Of a stretch of 45,138 bases of DNA, positions 34,641-43,614 are shown piece after piece (position 1 is the first letter of the stretch; every line of letters begins with the position of its first letter). The position numbers were made by a program, and so were the translations under genes. The stretch spans positions 1 through 45,138 of the forward strand of contig CAZBXQ010000023.1 of assembly GCA_964495935.1 (NCBI GenBank), given 5' to 3'. This DNA comes from JAJYSO01 sp964495935. Its GTDB lineage: Bacteria; Bacteroidota; Bacteroidia; Flavobacteriales; Flavobacteriaceae. The notes beneath the pieces are model-generated. The model did not search any database and was not told the origin of the DNA. It was given only the letters and a program-made list of their open reading frames with translations.

Positions 34641-34658
34641 TTTAAACCGCGGTTTAAA
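34641..34658. promoter_or_regulatory. 18-bp perfect palindrome, candidate operator of sdhCAB
   Basis: TTTAAACCGCGGTTTAAA is a perfect palindrome that ends one base from the -33 element of the sdh promoter. Position and symmetry suggest a site for a dimeric regulator. The regulator is unknown. Confidence 0.5.
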
Positions 34659-34922
34659 CCAATTTAGAATGATTATAATCAACACCCATAAAGCCTAATT
34701 CAGCCCCCTGTTTGTTTTTATCAACTTTATTAAATCTCAAAAACAGCAACTGATTTCACAGAATCTCCCCACGGATCCAAACCGCGTTCCCCTTCTTGTA
34801 AGGTTATAAAGCTGACTTTCAATCACAAAAATCGGCAGGTTTTAAAAAACACAGCAAATCTTTTCTTATATCTTAAATTTATCTTAAAGTAAAAAGTAAA
34901 AAAGACCGATTTCAAAACCTGT

Positions 34923-35213
34923 CTATTCATATAAATTCAGGCGATTTAGCAATTGTCGTTTTTCTCTTTGCAAGGCTTCAATTTTTTCCAATAAATTCCG
35001 AACCACTTCCAGTCCCTCGACATTGATATGCATATCATAATGCAGGCGGCGCATACGTTCAAATTCGCTAATCTGCTCTAACGGAATACATTCCCGCCGC
35101 TCTATTCGTCGGATTTCAATAATGTCATTATCTCGTAAATCTTTTATAAATTGTCGTTCCACCCGATAATGTGTACATAAATCTTCTGTAGGTATCCAAT
35201 CCTCTATCTTCAT
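34923..35213 (-). CDS. cbpM: CbpM-type chaperone modulator (MerR-like helix)
   Basis: The 96-residue protein follows the DnaJ-like cbpA gene with an ATGA overlap (35210-35213). It starts like a MerR-type helix-turn-helix (LCTHYRVERQFIKDLRDNDII) and ends in a predicted coiled coil (VVRNLLEKIEALQREKRQLLNRL). CbpM proteins bind the J domain of CbpA and inhibit both its cochaperone and DNA-binding activity. The identification rests on the gene pair, the size and this layout. Confidence 0.85.
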   Translation of the reverse strand: MKIEDWIPTEDLCTHYRVERQFIKDLRDNDIIEIRRIERRECIPLEQISEFERMRRLHYDMHINVEGLEVVRNLLEKIEALQREKRQLLNRLNLYE

Positions 35214-36133
35214 GGTCGTAATTTTTTGAGTTCATTGAACAGTTGCTTTTCTTTCGTCGATAAATTTTTGGGTAGTGCCACCCGATAGGTCAGGTATAAA
35301 TCGCCAAACTGCCCTTTCTTTTTGTATTTTGGAAATCCTTTTCCGCTCAACTTCACTTGAGTCCCGGGATCGGTTCCCGGTTTCACCGTGAGCTTGACCT
35401 GGCCATCAAAGGTTTTTACTCGAATTTCTCCCCCTAAAACAGCTGTGTACAAGTTGATCTCAACATCCTTGTAAAGATTTTCCTTTTCCCGCTTAAACTC
35501 GGTATCGTTCTGAATCGAAAAAGTGATATACAAATCCCCTTTCGGTCCGTTTTGCACTCCCGGACCACCATGGCCTTTAATACGAATAGTCTGCCCGTTT
35601 TCTACTCCGGCAGGAATGGTTAACCGGATTTTCTTTCCATTTACCGTTAATGTTTGTTTTTGAGAGGTATAGACTTGGCTTAAAGGAATCTGAAGCTCGG
35701 CATTAAAATCTTGTCCTTTATAAAAGGCTTGTTGTCCGCGACCTCTTTGTCGAGCACGGCCTCCAAACATCTGTTCAAAAAAATCGGAAAAGGTATCGTC
35801 GTCAAAACTACCTGAATACGAATACCCCTGATACCCGCTACCGCCTCCAAAACCACCTGCGGCTTGTTGACTACGTTGCTGACGCCGGGCCTCTTCATAT
35901 TGCTCTGCATGTTGCCAGTTTTCACCATACTGATCGTATTTTTTCCGTTTTTCGGGATCGCTCAATACTTCATTGGCCTCATTGAGCTCCTGAAATTTAC
36001 GCTGTGCTTCTTGGTCATTGGGATTGAGATCGGGATGCAGTTTACGCGCCTTTTTACGGTAGGCCTTTTTGATTTCTTCCTGAGTAGCCGATCGTGAAAC
36101 CCCCAAAACCTTATAATAATCAATATATTCCAT
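35210..36133 (-). CDS. cbpA: DnaJ-like co-chaperone CbpA
   Basis: The 307-residue protein has a J domain (residues 1-68) with the essential HPD in KLHPDLNPND, a Gly/Gln-rich linker with FGGGSGYQGYSYSG and FFEQMFGGRARQ, and two C-terminal substrate-binding domains (LTVNGKKIRLTIPAGVENGQ and VKPGTDPGTQVKLSGKGFP). The zinc-binding CxxCxGxG repeats of DnaJ are absent, which makes it a type II J protein like CbpA. It would stimulate DnaK ATPase activity. It is translationally coupled to its modulator cbpM. Confidence 0.9.
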   Translation of the reverse strand: MEYIDYYKVLGVSRSATQEEIKKAYRKKARKLHPDLNPNDQEAQRKFQELNEANEVLSDPEKRKKYDQYGENWQHAEQYEEARRQQRSQQAAGGFGGGSGYQGYSYSGSFDDDTFSDFFEQMFGGRARQRGRGQQAFYKGQDFNAELQIPLSQVYTSQKQTLTVNGKKIRLTIPAGVENGQTIRIKGHGGPGVQNGPKGDLYITFSIQNDTEFKREKENLYKDVEINLYTAVLGGEIRVKTFDGQVKLTVKPGTDPGTQVKLSGKGFPKYKKKGQFGDLYLTYRVALPKNLSTKEKQLFNELKKLRP

Positions 36134-36552
36134 TCACCGATTTAGTTTTAAAATCATCCTCTAAGATAAGAAAACTTCATGAAAATTAGCATCAAACTCA
36201 AACACTCCCTTTAAAATCCAAAACTTATAAAACAAAATTCTTCTTCGAATTCTACCTGCATTCCAAATCGAGCTTTATCATACTAACAAAAAAGAACTGA
36301 CTTTATAGAGCGACTGTGAAATTTATAAATATAATGGGAGTGCGATCCCTGACTGAAAGTAGTCTTCCCACCATTTTTTTTTCGGAGTGGTTTGTTATCC
36401 TCGATGAAGGGGAAATCTTTTTCCTGTTCATGAATTAAGATCTCTCACTGCGTTCGAGATGCCATTTTTAGGATATTCACCGCCTCTATCCATTGTCGTT
36501 TGGCCAACTGCCAAAAGGAGTTCCCTTCATTCATTCTACAACATCACAGCAC
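36134..36552. other. intergenic region upstream of cbpA
   Basis: This stretch of about 420 bases carries copy B of the dispersed repeat and otherwise no gene. The frame on the + strand at 36493-36684 is a low-complexity product running into atpC antisense and is not credible. Confidence 0.6.
36255..36447 (+). repeat. dispersed 194-bp repeat, copy B
   Basis: This copy aligns end to end with 12060-12253 in the same orientation. After ATTAAGATCTCTC it continues as ACTGCGTTCGAGATG, giving a small inverted motif (GATCTCTC...TTCGAGATG) absent from copy A. It lies 122 bases upstream of cbpA and downstream of atpC. Both copies lie at the 5' side of a - strand gene. Confidence 0.8.
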
Positions 36553-36585
36553 AAAAAAATGCGCCCTCCAAAGAAGACGCACTAC
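36553..36585 (-). terminator. terminator of the atpDC operon
   Basis: On the - strand, GTGCG...GCGCA can pair around TTCTTTGGA and is followed by a run of seven T (36559-36553). It lies about 40 bases past the atpC stop. Confidence 0.6.
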
Positions 36586-36621
36586 AGTAAACAATTACAT
36601 GGTTTAATCGAACAAACTGAC

Positions 36622-36900
36622 TTAATCGACCAAAATAATAGCCTTATTGTTATTCATTTCGAGAACTCCGCCAGAAATCGGTAGTCCAATTTCCCGGTTA
36701 TTGGACCTTTTAAAATTGTCCGCAAATTCTTTATCCAACTCTTTTTCCATTTGGATTCGTAAATCTCCTTCAGCAAGGATTGCAATAATAGGAGCATGAT
36801 CATTAAGGAGTTGAAATTTGCCATCCACTCCGGGGAGTATAACCGAACTCGCCTCTCCTTTTAGCAGCACTCGCTCCGGACTTACTACTTCTATTTGCAT
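36622..36900 (-). CDS. atpC: F-type ATP synthase epsilon subunit (short form)
   Basis: The 92-residue protein is the N-terminal beta-sandwich of epsilon: MQIEVVSPERVLLKGEASSV, the surface loop LPGVDGKFQLLNDHAPIIA and ISGGVLEMNNNKAIILVD. The C-terminal helical hairpin that inhibits ATP hydrolysis in E. coli is absent, as is common in Flavobacteriia. So the enzyme lacks that regulatory arm. The gene follows atpD after 11 bases and is closed by a terminator. Confidence 0.93.
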   Translation of the reverse strand: MQIEVVSPERVLLKGEASSVILPGVDGKFQLLNDHAPIIAILAEGDLRIQMEKELDKEFADNFKRSNNREIGLPISGGVLEMNNNKAIILVD

Positions 36901-36911
36901 ATCGTGCTTTA

Positions 36912-38429
36912 TTAGTTAGACTCTGCAATCATGGCTTCTCCGGCCTCAATTACTTCTTCGATCGTCCCTTTCAGGTTAAAAGCAGCTTCCGGTAAGTGAT
37001 CCAATTCGCCATCCATAATCATATTGAAGCCCTTAATGGTATCCTTGATATCCACCAAGACTCCCGGTAAACCGGTAAACTGTTCAGCGACATGAAAAGG
37101 CTGCGACAAGAAACGTTGCACGCGACGAGCCCGGCCCACTGCCAATTTATCTTCTTCCGACAATTCCTCCATACCCAGAATCGCAATAATATCTTGCAAT
37201 TCTTTATAATGCTGTAACAATTCTTTTACGCGTTGTGCACATGCGTAATGCTCTTTTCCAATTACGGCAGGTTCCAGGATACGAGAAGAAGATTCCAACG
37301 GATCGACCGCCGGATAAATTCCCAATTCTGCAATTTTACGGGATAACACAGTCGTTGCGTCCAAATGCGCAAAAGTAGTGGCCGGTGCCGGGTCGGTCAA
37401 GTCATCAGCCGGTACATAAACCGCTTGAACCGAAGTAATGGATCCTTTTTTAGTAGAAGTAATACGCTCCTGCATAGCTCCCATCTCGGTTGCCAAAGTA
37501 GGCTGATATCCCACTGCCGACGGCATTCGTCCCAACAAGGCCGAAACCTCGGAACCGGCTTGCGTAAAACGGAAAATATTGTCCACAAAGAAAAGCACAT
37601 CTTTTCCCTGATCTTCTCCGGCTCCATCCCGAAAATATTCGGCAATGGTCAATCCGGAAAGGGCTACTCGGGCACGGGCTCCCGGAGGTTCATTCATCTG
37701 CCCGAAAACAAAAGTAGCTTTCGATTCTTTCATCGCTTCCTGATCCACTTTTTGAAGATCCCATCCCCCTTCTTCCATTGACTCCAAGAAGTCATCTCCG
37801 TATTTGATAATTCCGGATTCCAGCATCTCTCGCAGCAAGTCATTACCTTCCCGGGTACGTTCTCCCACTCCGGCAAATACAGAAAGGCCGCCGTGCCCCT
37901 TGGCAATGTTATTAATCAATTCCTGAATCAAGACCGTTTTACCCACTCCGGCACCACCAAACAATCCAATCTTCCCTCCTTTGGCATAAGGTTCAATCAG
38001 GTCAATTACCTTAATCCCGGTAAAGAGCACTTCCGTAGAAACGGAAAGGTCTTCAAATTTGGGGGCCTCCCGGTGAATCGACATTCCATTTTCTCCTTCT
38101 TTCGGTAAAGCTTTCATCCCATCAATCGGATCTCCGGTCACATTAAACAGGCGGCCGTATATATCGTGTCCTACGGGCATTTGAATGGGAGCGCCTGTAG
38201 CCGTAGCCTCCACTCCTCTACTCAAGCCATCCGCAGAGTCCATCGCAATGGTTCTTACAATGCCTTCTCCCGTATGGGATTGCACTTCCAAAACCAAGGT
38301 CGATCCGTCCGGTCGTTCAACCTGTAATGAATCATAAATCTTTGGTAATTCGGCACCTTCTGTAGTGTCAAACTCGACATCGATAACCGGGCCAATGATC
38401 TGGGAAATCTTACCTTTTAGTGTAGCCAT
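36912..38429 (-). CDS. atpD: F-type ATP synthase beta subunit
   Basis: The 505-residue protein is the catalytic subunit of F1. The Walker A loop GGAGVGKT lies near residues 161-168, the catalytic glutamate region in GVGERTREGNDLL, the Walker B in VLFFVDNIFRFTQAGSEVSA, and the DELSEED equivalent is MEELSEEDKLAVGRARR. Only atpD and atpC are present, consistent with the separate atpDC operon of Bacteroidota. A TATCTTTG -7 box lies upstream on the - strand (38487-38480). Confidence 0.97.
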   Translation of the reverse strand: MATLKGKISQIIGPVIDVEFDTTEGAELPKIYDSLQVERPDGSTLVLEVQSHTGEGIVRTIAMDSADGLSRGVEATATGAPIQMPVGHDIYGRLFNVTGDPIDGMKALPKEGENGMSIHREAPKFEDLSVSTEVLFTGIKVIDLIEPYAKGGKIGLFGGAGVGKTVLIQELINNIAKGHGGLSVFAGVGERTREGNDLLREMLESGIIKYGDDFLESMEEGGWDLQKVDQEAMKESKATFVFGQMNEPPGARARVALSGLTIAEYFRDGAGEDQGKDVLFFVDNIFRFTQAGSEVSALLGRMPSAVGYQPTLATEMGAMQERITSTKKGSITSVQAVYVPADDLTDPAPATTFAHLDATTVLSRKIAELGIYPAVDPLESSSRILEPAVIGKEHYACAQRVKELLQHYKELQDIIAILGMEELSEEDKLAVGRARRVQRFLSQPFHVAEQFTGLPGVLVDIKDTIKGFNMIMDGELDHLPEAAFNLKGTIEEVIEAGEAMIAESN

Positions 38430-38479
38430 TGGTAATTATTGATTTAATTAAGTGTTTTTTATCATCCTAAAATTCGCGG

Positions 38480-38487
38480 CAAAGATA
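38480..38487 (-). promoter_or_regulatory. -7 box of the atpDC promoter
   Basis: Read on the - strand this is TATCTTTG, an exact TAnnTTTG box 50 bases before the atpD start. The -33 region is A+T-rich without a clear TTTG. Confidence 0.45.
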
Positions 38488-38673
38488 ATCTTTTTATTAT
38501 AATAAAATAAAGAAATACAAACATAAATTAATTTGAACTTACAACCTATTAATTATTTGATAATCAATGTATTAATAAAAAACTAAGTATGCTCTTATCG
38601 ATTTTTAAAACCCTCAATTTTAAACGGGAACGATCTCCGCTCCAGTTCTCGATAAAACATCTATGTGTTTATT

Positions 38674-40152
38674 TTATCGCACTTCATTAATCTTTTCAGA
38701 TGTTGATGAAAGTCCCGCCCCCTTCTCTGTCTCGAGTTTATTCGGATGGTTATTTTTATGTTTCCAATAGTAGTAAAAAGGCAACCCCGAAAGGATTAAT
38801 CCCAATCCGGCAATTCCTTTTCCCGGAGATTCCATAAAAGAAACGATGAGGAGTACCACACAAAAAAGACCAAAAAAGATAGGAACAACGGGATACCCGA
38901 AAGCCTTATAAGGGCGTTCCAATTCCGGCCTTTTTACCCGCAGCACAACAACGCCAACGACAATTAGCCCATAAAAAGCAAAAGCCGCAATCACCACCAA
39001 ATCAGAAAGCAAATCAAACGATCCCGAGAAGGTCAAAAAACATGCCCATATACACTGATAAACCAAGGAAACATAAGGGGTTTTATACTTGGGGTGCACC
39101 TTTCTGGCCGACTTGAAAAACCATCCTTCCCGAGCCATGGCATAGTACACCCGGCCCGACATTAAAATAGTAGCATTGGTACAGCCAAAAGTGGAAATTA
39201 AAATCATTCCACTGATAATGTAAGCCCCTCCATCGCCAAAAATCGTATCAATAACCAAGACTGCCGCAATATTATTTTCATCGGCTGCCAATTGATCTAC
39301 CATTTCAGTAATCGGCATGACATAAAGATAGGCCAAATTGATAACCGCATAAATCACTGTAATTCCAATAATTCCATAAATCAGTGCCTTCGGCATATTT
39401 TTTTCGGGATCACGAATTTCCTCTCCGATAAAACCAAGTGCCATCCATCCTTCAAAAGCAAAAAAAGCATGACGAACCGCTATAAACATGGCAATAATAA
39501 AAGCCGAAATTGTAAATCCATCGGCCGGATAAGCTGATGATCGGGTCCTAAAAGTCTCCCAGCTTCCTACCTCTCCACCAAAGGCCGCCCCAATCACATA
39601 AACAATGCTCAGGACGATCAACAACGTAAAAATCGTACTGATAATCCCTCCGTTTTTGGCTCCTCGGATGTTCGCGATCGTCAATCCGATAATGGCCATA
39701 CAAGTTACCATTTTGGCTCCGATGTTATCCAAAAAATGTATTCCCCAAAAAGACCAACTCTCCAGGGCCGGCGATAAATGTGGCAAGGGTATAAACGTAT
39801 TGACAGCTCCGGAAAAAACATAAGCGACAGAGGCTAAAGCAGCCGTTTGAATAACGGTAAAACAGGACCAGCCATAAAGAAAGGAAAGCATACGGCCATA
39901 GATCTGCTCAAACCAGGCATAAGGTCCTCCGGAATCCGGAAATATCGCGGTTAATTCGGCAACCCCCACAACACCGGCCAGTACAACCACACCGGCAACG
40001 ATCCAGGCCCACACCACCAAATTAGGAGATCCTAAAATCTCGGCCATGGGTCCCACTTTCTTAAAAACTCCGGATCCGATAATAGAGCTTATAATCAAAA
40101 TGATGGCCATGCCTAAGCCGAATGATCGAATAAGCTCTCCTTTTTTTTGCAT
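38674..40152 (-). CDS. APC-superfamily amino acid permease
   Basis: The 492-residue protein has about twelve hydrophobic spans and the APC signature in span 1: IISSIIGSGVFKKVGPMAE, whose unwound GSG loop binds the amino-acid backbone. Later spans contain FFAFEGWMALGFIGEEIRDP, typical of the LAT/YfnA/SteT branch. It would import or exchange amino acids across the inner membrane. The neighbours do not show the substrate. The C-terminal tail after the last span is short and polar. Confidence 0.9.
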   Translation of the reverse strand: MQKKGELIRSFGLGMAIILIISSIIGSGVFKKVGPMAEILGSPNLVVWAWIVAGVVVLAGVVGVAELTAIFPDSGGPYAWFEQIYGRMLSFLYGWSCFTVIQTAALASVAYVFSGAVNTFIPLPHLSPALESWSFWGIHFLDNIGAKMVTCMAIIGLTIANIRGAKNGGIISTIFTLLIVLSIVYVIGAAFGGEVGSWETFRTRSSAYPADGFTISAFIIAMFIAVRHAFFAFEGWMALGFIGEEIRDPEKNMPKALIYGIIGITVIYAVINLAYLYVMPITEMVDQLAADENNIAAVLVIDTIFGDGGAYIISGMILISTFGCTNATILMSGRVYYAMAREGWFFKSARKVHPKYKTPYVSLVYQCIWACFLTFSGSFDLLSDLVVIAAFAFYGLIVVGVVVLRVKRPELERPYKAFGYPVVPIFFGLFCVVLLIVSFMESPGKGIAGLGLILSGLPFYYYWKHKNNHPNKLETEKGAGLSSTSEKINEVR

Positions 40153-40303
40153 AAATCAGGTATATTTTTGGGCAATATCGCTGTATAGCCAGTTGTTAGG
40201 AAGGCTAAATATACCTAAAATTAAGAAAAAAGATGAAAAAGAATATCGGGATATATTCGTGTAGCCATTCACGGATTGTAATCTGTACTAAAACCGGCTC
40301 TTT

Positions 40304-41821
40304 CTATTCCTCGGTTTCCGTATAAAAAATTTCAAATTTCAAGGCCTGATCAGAAGCATCGTTCGCACCTAAAAACAACACCCCATTTCGGGCGACGACA
40401 GAGGATCTTGGGATTTTTATTAAGCGTCCATCTTCCAACTCGGCGTTCACAAAACTCTCTTCATTTACATTTTGAGAAACCACGATTCCCAATCGGGTAT
40501 TATTAGCCCCATGATTCAAAATATCATCGACATATTGGGTTAGCCGAATTCGATAAAACATATTCCCGTCATCGTCTTCCGTCAAGCGTCCCAAATGAGT
40601 GATTCGCGAATTAAGAATATCATTTTCCTTGATATCTTGTGCATTGGTATAATCTTTTAAGACCCTTCCATTTTCCACATCAAAAACGAAAATCCGCTGA
40701 GGAAGATCATAATCGGCAGGTAATTTATCTTTATCCACATACAGTTTTAAATTGGCCTCATTCACCAGCCAATTCGCATGACGCAAAGAATCCAGTTGTT
40801 CAGGATCCTGAAAAAGATCGATCAGCCCCACTGATCCGACCCCTCCTTTCACAATCAGATCAGAATTTGAATTTTTATTTAATTGCCCTTGCCCCCCCTC
40901 CTCAAAAAGATTTATAATTTGATGCCCCATATTGAGCTTAAAACGACCGTATTGCTTCACTTCCTCTTCATCATCTTCGGGAGCATTATGGTAATATAAG
41001 GTAATTCCCGCCTCCTCGGAATTAAAATTCAGCAGCCCGTAGAAACCCTCTCCCTCGGCTCCATCTACATCGAGATAAAGACCACGAAAATAATTTTGAA
41101 AATTATCGTTATTGCTCAATTCCGGCTCTCCTTCTTTTTGCAAAATGAGCTTGTCAAAAACATCTACCGGTAATTGAATGCGTATCGCAGGAGAAAGCCG
41201 CTCGGGTTCGGCCACCGAATCTGTAGAAAGGTTTTTTAATACGATCGCCTTATCAGAAGGCTTAACAGTTTGCCCCACGACCAGAGGCTCTCCCACAATA
41301 TTATCTTCAAATTTCTGCCGGTCATTTGAATAATAGGCCTGAACATTAAATTCATTCAACGGATCAAAGTCACGTAAAAAATAACCCGACCGATAAATTG
41401 ACAATTGAATCGGTTCATTCCCATATATTGAATCCAAGCTAAAGGTTTGGTTATCATCCTCCTCACTTTTAGCTGTGCTAAAAAAAGGAATATTTAAAAC
41501 TACACTATCCAAAACCGGATTATCATCAAAATCCGGATCACTTTGCGAAAGGCTAAATTGGGTCACCAGACTGGCTTTGGTATCGCCAAAATAAGCATCC
41601 TTATGAACACCAATAGCATAACTCGAAAGCAGGTTGGTTTGCACTTTGACCATTTTTTCTCCCTTCGCAGAAAAGGCTACACGGTCATATTGCCGGGCCT
41701 CAAAATTACCGGACCCCACAATATCGGCCCCCACTTCCTTATAATCATTATCACAAGCCTGCAAAGAAAAAAAGGCAATCGTTAGAATTGCCATTTTTCC
41801 TACTATATTTTTGAGCTTCAT
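40304..41821 (-). CDS. DUF4270 lipoprotein
   Basis: The protein (505 residues from the chosen start) has a lipoprotein signal (MAILTIAFFSLQAC) followed by the DUF4270 start CDNDYKEVGADIVG. The body is beta-rich, with repeats of predicted strands (DPDFDDNPVLDSVVLNIPF, RISPAIRIQLPVDVFDKLI and RIRLTQYVDDILNHG). The longest frame starts eight codons earlier, inside the upstream gene. The methionine used begins 5 bases after that gene's stop. In Flavobacteriia this gene commonly lies beside the starch-synthase-like gene upstream. Its function is unknown. Confidence 0.85.
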   Translation of the reverse strand: MKLKNIVGKMAILTIAFFSLQACDNDYKEVGADIVGSGNFEARQYDRVAFSAKGEKMVKVQTNLLSSYAIGVHKDAYFGDTKASLVTQFSLSQSDPDFDDNPVLDSVVLNIPFFSTAKSEEDDNQTFSLDSIYGNEPIQLSIYRSGYFLRDFDPLNEFNVQAYYSNDRQKFEDNIVGEPLVVGQTVKPSDKAIVLKNLSTDSVAEPERLSPAIRIQLPVDVFDKLILQKEGEPELSNNDNFQNYFRGLYLDVDGAEGEGFYGLLNFNSEEAGITLYYHNAPEDDEEEVKQYGRFKLNMGHQIINLFEEGGQGQLNKNSNSDLIVKGGVGSVGLIDLFQDPEQLDSLRHANWLVNEANLKLYVDKDKLPADYDLPQRIFVFDVENGRVLKDYTNAQDIKENDILNSRITHLGRLTEDDDGNMFYRIRLTQYVDDILNHGANNTRLGIVVSQNVNEESFVNAELEDGRLIKIPRSSVVARNGVLFLGANDASDQALKFEIFYTETEE

Positions 41822-41825
41822 CAAT

Positions 41826-42650
41826 TTAATCTTCTTTTTCTTCATTTAAAACCTGAGTGAGATAAAAATCCTGATAAGCCTTGGCAAATTCTTCCTTTGC
41901 TTTATATTCCAGAACCGGCTTATCCAAACTCTTTAAATAGGTCTCAAGGGATTCAGAATACGCCTTACTACCCCGAATGACGGCATCCGAATTTTCGACA
42001 GATGTTTTTATCAGGGCCTCAAAAGTGGGATCCTTGAGGTATTTTGTACTCTCTTCCTCCAATCCGTCAAAAAGGACTTTCTCTTCCATATCATCTCCCA
42101 ATTTCCCCTCAAATCCGTTATTATACACCGAGGTCACAATTTTCGAATTAATAAAAAGCGGCTCTGTACCATAATAATTGCGCAAGTATAACGGTAATAA
42201 AGAGGCCATCCAACCGTGAACATGAATAATATCGGGTGCCCAATTTAATTTTTTGACCGTTTCAATAACGCCTTTGGCAAAAAATATGGCGCGCTCGTCA
42301 TTATCGTCAAAAAGATTTCCATCGCGATCGGCATAGGTCGTTTTACGCTTAAAATAATCTTCGTTATCGATAAAATAAACCTGAATCCGCTCTCTCGGAA
42401 TCGAAGCCACCTTTATGATGAGCGGCATATCCAAATCGTCGATGACCAAATTCACACCCGAAAGCCGAATTACCTCGTGAAGCTGGTGTCGTCGCTCATT
42501 GATATTTCCAAACCGCGGCATAAATATACGAATCTGTCCCCCTTGGCTATTCACCATGCGCGGTGCCTCAAAGGACATTAGGGACATTTCTGTTTGGGGC
42601 GAGTAAGGCATCACCTCGGAGGATACATACAGGACTCGTTTGTCTTTCAT
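41826..42650 (-). CDS. starch/glycogen synthase-like protein, N-terminal GT5 half only
   Basis: The 274-residue protein resembles the N-terminal Rossmann domain of GT5 glycogen synthase (RVLYVSSEVMPY at the start, GQIRIFMPRFG, VYFIDNEDYFKR, FFAKGVIETVKKLNWAPDII and HVHGWMASLLPLYLR). Full enzymes have about 480 residues. The second domain with the nucleotide-sugar site is absent, and the N-terminal K.GGL motif is replaced by PQTEMSLMSFEAPRMV. It is therefore probably not a glucan synthase. The position next to panC and a DUF4270 gene looks stable, which suggests a distinct role. Confidence 0.85.
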   Translation of the reverse strand: MKDKRVLYVSSEVMPYSPQTEMSLMSFEAPRMVNSQGGQIRIFMPRFGNINERRHQLHEVIRLSGVNLVIDDLDMPLIIKVASIPRERIQVYFIDNEDYFKRKTTYADRDGNLFDDNDERAIFFAKGVIETVKKLNWAPDIIHVHGWMASLLPLYLRNYYGTEPLFINSKIVTSVYNNGFEGKLGDDMEEKVLFDGLEEESTKYLKDPTFEALIKTSVENSDAVIRGSKAYSESLETYLKSLDKPVLEYKAKEEFAKAYQDFYLTQVLNEEKED

Positions 42651-42690
42651 AATAGCGTATTACTTTGGAATTTTTAGACCTTAAGGCAGG

Positions 42691-42698
42691 CAAAAATA
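42691..42698 (-). promoter_or_regulatory. -7 box of the starch-synthase-like gene
   Basis: On the - strand this reads TATTTTTG, an exact TAnnTTTG box 40 bases before the start codon. It shares the 107-bp divergent region with the panC promoter. Confidence 0.45.
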
Positions 42699-42729
42699 CA
42701 AAATTTTATGTATTTTATCAGTAATATAT

Positions 42730-42737
42730 TAATTTTG
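42730..42737 (+). promoter_or_regulatory. -7 box of the panC-panD operon
   Basis: TAATTTTG matches TAnnTTTG and lies 20 bases before the GTG start of panC, so the leader would be very short. No clear -33 TTTG is seen. Confidence 0.5.
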
Positions 42738-42757
42738 CAGTCTTTAAAGCGATATTA

Positions 42758-43606
42758 GTGACGATAAAAACCACTCAAAAAGGCCTGAAAAAGGTCCTTG
42801 GCAACGACCTTAAATCGGGAATCCGGCTCGGATTGGTACCTACCATGGGAGCCCTGCATGAAGGCCATTTTTCATTATTGAAAAAAGCCTTATCGCAGTG
42901 TGATCGGGTCGTTTTATCGATATTTGTCAACCCTACCCAGTTTAATAATAAATCCGATTTAGTCAATTACCCCAACAATACGGCAAGCGATCTGGAAAAA
43001 CTGCAACAACATTTTGATGATATCATTGTCTTTATGCCTTCGACAGAAGAAATCTATGGGAACACGTTAACCGCTCAGCATTTTGATTTTGGCGGTCTTG
43101 AAAACAAAATGGAAGGAGCTTTTAGACCGGGTCATTTTGACGGAGTGGGAACCATATTGAGTACATTATTTCATCTTATCCAACCTCATCGCGCCTATTT
43201 TGGTGAAAAAGACTTTCAGCAGCTTCAAATTGTAAGGCGTCTGGTTAAAATTTTAGAACTTCCCATAGAAATTGTGGGATGTCCTATCTACCGGGAAGAA
43301 AATGGATTGGCACAGAGCTCCCGAAATGAACGATTGACGGAGGTAGAACGTCAAAAAGCGGTTTTGCTTTATACGACACTTTCCCGAGCCCGGGAAGAAT
43401 TTGGCACAATTCCCGTCGAGGATATTATAAAAAATGCCGAATTAAAATTTAAAAAAGATTCAGCTTTTAAATTGGATTATTTTACAATCGCCCGTGAAGA
43501 TACGTTAGAATCGGTAACTCAAATTGAGAATGGCACAAGATACAGAGCTTTTGTGGCCGCCTTTCTGGGATCCGTTCGACTCATCGACAACATGGCATTG
43601 AATTAA
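42758..43606 (+). CDS. panC: pantothenate synthetase
   Basis: The 282-residue protein joins pantoate and beta-alanine with ATP. It starts at GTG. The HIGH-like motif is seen in LVPTMGALHEGHFSLLK (near residues 25-41), followed by SIFVNPTQF, GAFRPGHFDGVGTILSTLF, RAYFGEKDFQQLQIV (the KDxQQ signature) and the KMSKS-equivalent region around LAQSSRNERL. Length and order are standard. panD, which makes the beta-alanine, follows after 8 bases, so substrate supply and use are co-expressed. Confidence 0.96.
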   Translation: MTIKTTQKGLKKVLGNDLKSGIRLGLVPTMGALHEGHFSLLKKALSQCDRVVLSIFVNPTQFNNKSDLVNYPNNTASDLEKLQQHFDDIIVFMPSTEEIYGNTLTAQHFDFGGLENKMEGAFRPGHFDGVGTILSTLFHLIQPHRAYFGEKDFQQLQIVRRLVKILELPIEIVGCPIYREENGLAQSSRNERLTEVERQKAVLLYTTLSRAREEFGTIPVEDIIKNAELKFKKDSAFKLDYFTIAREDTLESVTQIENGTRYRAFVAAFLGSVRLIDNMALN

Positions 43607-43614
43607 AAGATAAC

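Larger units (their letters stand above)
34577..34922. other. intergenic region between cbpM and sdhC
   Basis: These 346 bases hold the sdh promoter and palindrome near 34607-34658. I see no gene or other clear signal in the remainder (34660-34922), which is the upstream side of sdhC and the downstream side of cbpM. Confidence 0.6.

Noticed and set aside
37365..37781. 138-residue frame antisense to atpD
   Set aside because: It is a shadow of the ATP synthase beta coding sequence.
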